Positions 62,468 through 64,000 of a DNA stretch of 64,000 bases are shown piece by piece. A program made the translations under genes and the position numbers. The notes beneath the pieces were generated by a model that saw nothing but the letters and a program-made list of their open reading frames with translations, ran no database searches and was not told where the DNA came from. Location: NCBI RefSeq assembly GCF_030162935.1, contig NZ_JASAUZ010000074.1, positions 1 to 64,000 of the forward strand. The letters are read 5' to 3'. This DNA comes from Comamonas halotolerans. GTDB taxonomy: Bacteria; Pseudomonadota; Gammaproteobacteria; Burkholderiales; Burkholderiaceae_C. How positions within the stretch are numbered: position 1 is the first letter of the stretch; every line of letters starts with the position of its first letter.

Positions 62468-63382
62468 TCAGTTCCAATAAGCCGAGAACATGCTGAGATG
62501 GCGCTTGACCCAAGGCGGCAGCGATTTACCGTGATAGCCCATGCGGTAGCCCAATAGCTTCAACGCACTACGCAACAGCACCTCAGGCACACGATGAAGA
62601 GCACCTGCTTTTTCCAGTGCGCGCAGTTCCGCAACTACAAAACGGCGCCCTTCACCACCTGCTTGCCCAAAAGCATCTGCGATCCATGGCTCACTACCGT
62701 AAAAGCTGCCTATATCGAAATAACGACGGAATTCCTCCACCAACCGATAGTCATGCGAATGAAAAACCCGGGCACTCGCTGCATAGCGCACCGCATGACC
62801 AGCCAGCAACATACGCGCAGCCACATACGCGTCTTCGCTGCCAATAACATCCTCAGGAAATCCGCCAACGGCTTCAAGCGCCGTGCGCCGATATGCCGCA
62901 AACGAGTCTGAGCTAAAGCAGGTTTTGATACCCAGTCGTGGCGCATCCGTCAGACGCTTGGTCTGTCCCTGCTCCGGATAATTGAACCGCCGTGCCTGCG
63001 CACCAAGCAAGCCGGCACCCAAATGTGGCAACTGTCTTCCATAAGCCACTCCAATGTCGGCTTCTGCATGCAATTCATCAACCAGATGGGCAAAGCTGTC
63101 AGCATCCGCCGGGATTGCATCCTGGGTCATCACAATGAGCGTTTCTGCCTGTACCAGAGTACTTGCCCAGCGGCGCGTGCCGCCATGGTTAAAACGACGT
63201 GCCCCCAGTACTTCGACACGTGCTCCCGCAGCTCGCATGCGATCAACAGTGCCATCACTGGAGTTGCTGTCAACGACCAGAAACTCCGTGGGCTGTAGCC
63301 GCTGCATGGCCAGTGCTGGTAACAGCTTGTCCAAAAACGGAGCCGCATTCCGGGTAGGAATAATCAGTGCTGTACGCGTCAC
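62468..63382 (-). CDS. GT2-family glycosyltransferase (rhamnosyltransferase-like)
   Basis: A 304-residue inverting glycosyltransferase of GT-A fold. The N-terminal ALIIPTRNAAPFLDKLLPAL and the VVDSNSSDGTVDRM segment bind the nucleotide sugar; MTQDAIPAD holds the metal-binding acidic motif. The overall form resembles RfbN/WbbL-type rhamnosyltransferases. It lies 3 bp ahead of the Wza-like gene and overlaps the ManC stop codon by 4 bp. The donor sugar is inferred only. Confidence 0.87.
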   Translation of the reverse strand: MTRTALIIPTRNAAPFLDKLLPALAMQRLQPTEFLVVDSNSSDGTVDRMRAAGARVEVLGARRFNHGGTRRWASTLVQAETLIVMTQDAIPADADSFAHLVDELHAEADIGVAYGRQLPHLGAGLLGAQARRFNYPEQGQTKRLTDAPRLGIKTCFSSDSFAAYRRTALEAVGGFPEDVIGSEDAYVAARMLLAGHAVRYAASARVFHSHDYRLVEEFRRYFDIGSFYGSEPWIADAFGQAGGEGRRFVVAELRALEKAGALHRVPEVLLRSALKLLGYRMGYHGKSLPPWVKRHLSMFSAYWN

Positions 63383-64000
63383 AGCACCTCCTGCGGCTCG
63401 GGCGTGGATCGACCATAAACGTCATCGAAACGCACGATGTCATCCTCACCCAGATATTCACCGCTTTGGACTTCAATCATTACCAGATCAATCAAGCCAG
63501 GGTTGCGCAGTCGGTGACGGTGTCCGGCAGGAATGAAGGTGGACTCATTGGTATGCAGCAAAAACTCTCGTTCACCATTGGTGACACTGGCTGTGCCGCT
63601 GACCACTACCCAGTGTTCGCTGCGGTGATGATGCATCTGCAGAGACAGCGCTGCTTTGGGGTGTACGACGATTCGCTTGATCTTGAAGCGCTCTGCATCC
63701 TCGAGCACAGTGTAGACCCCCCATGGGCGATTCACTGACCTGTGCTGGCGATAGGTCGCATCATCACGCTGCTTGAGCGTTTGTGCAATGAAGCGTACAT
63801 CTTGAGTGCGCCGCGCATCGGCAACCAACAGTGCATCGGGAGTATCTACAATCACCAAATTCTGTACACCGACCACACCTACAGTACGGCGTGGAGCATC
63901 GATATAACAGTCGTGCACATCATGAAGTACACAATCACCATGGACCTGATTGCCGTTGCTGTCTGCAGGTGTCAGGGATCTCAATGCCTCCCAGGAGCCT
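63379..64000 (-). CDS. manC: Mannose-1-phosphate guanylyltransferase/mannose-6-phosphate isomerase, C-terminal part
   Basis: Partial gene; the N-terminus lies beyond the window. The frame is open to the last base, where GSWEAL is the end of the nucleotidyltransferase domain. The C-terminal cupin isomerase domain has RPWGVYTVLEDAERFKIKRI, MHHHRSEHWVVVSGTA and IPAGHRHRLRNPG, so it is complete. The enzyme makes GDP-mannose, and the phosphohexomutase at 17973 could supply its substrate. It is the first visible gene of the minus-strand exopolysaccharide operon. Confidence 0.92.
   Translation of the reverse strand, partial: GSWEALRSLTPADSNGNQVHGDCVLHDVHDCYIDAPRRTVGVVGVQNLVIVDTPDALLVADARRTQDVRFIAQTLKQRDDATYRQHRSVNRPWGVYTVLEDAERFKIKRIVVHPKAALSLQMHHHRSEHWVVVSGTASVTNGEREFLLHTNESTFIPAGHRHRLRNPGLIDLVMIEVQSGEYLGEDDIVRFDDVYGRSTPEPQEVL

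Noticed and set aside
1-64000. CRISPR array, tRNA or rRNA genes
   Set aside because: No regularly spaced repeats, no cloverleaf and no rRNA-like stretch were recognised on reading; a dedicated scan was not possible.

Overview
The window looks like chromosomal DNA of a beta-proteobacterium of the order Burkholderiales, most likely Comamonadaceae (Comamonas-like). I infer this from the style of the proteins: several Bug-type tricarboxylate-transporter receptors, a short H-NS of the BpH3 type, GluQ-RS/TrmB/AlaRS sequences of beta-proteobacterial character, and many CoA-dependent catabolic genes. No rRNA, tRNA or CRISPR array was seen. Nothing was computed by database search.

Layout. (1) 1-9.6 kb, housekeeping and signalling: cystathionine beta-lyase, BON-domain lipoprotein, SulP anion transporter, a small diguanylate cyclase, a MinD/FlhG-like ATPase, DoxX and pirin genes divergent from a LysR regulator, then gluQ and trmB. 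(2) 10.3-12.7 kb: a periplasmic binding protein in one operon with a membrane-bound diguanylate cyclase. (3) 12.9-19.4 kb: alaS, then a unit of phosphohexomutase, waaA and a pseudouridine synthase, all on the minus strand. (4) 19.7-46.5 kb: a large acyl-CoA catabolic island. It holds four orphan Bug receptors, one LivK-type binding protein, two medium-size AMP-forming CoA ligases, two acyl-CoA dehydrogenases, SDR plus MaoC hydratase, an enoyl-CoA hydratase-type enzyme, CoA transferases of two families, a thiolase, a DUF35/thiolase-like pair, three PaaI-type thioesterase or hydratase accessory proteins (two PaaI, one MaoC), alcohol and aldehyde dehydrogenases, MmgE/PrpD and a LysR regulator. 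(5) 46.8-49.3 kb: prpE and an H-NS gene. (6) 49.3-51.1 kb: a candidate small RNA and a decayed IS3-family element. (7) 51.2-64 kb: a minus-strand exopolysaccharide operon from manC (cut by the window end) through Wza-like, Wzc-like, three GT4 transferases, a PslG-like glycosidase, Wzy-like polymerase, an acetyltransferase and a MurJ-family flippase.

How it fits together. The island reads as uptake of a carboxylic acid or alcohol, oxidation by ADH/ALDH, CoA activation, and beta-oxidation with (R)-hydratase and retro-aldol or thiolytic cleavage. The substrate cannot be named from sequence; a branched or cyclic acyl chain is an inference. PrpE and MmgE/PrpD nearby would fit propionyl-CoA as one product. 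The two diguanylate cyclases and the exopolysaccharide operon are typical of a biofilm-capable organism.

The most unusual item is a 123-bp repeat with near-perfect 14-bp terminal inverted repeats. It occurs three times, each time directly behind the stop codon of a gene and in the same orientation relative to that gene. Two of the copies bracket the three-gene enoyl-CoA hydratase/CoA transferase/thiolase block.
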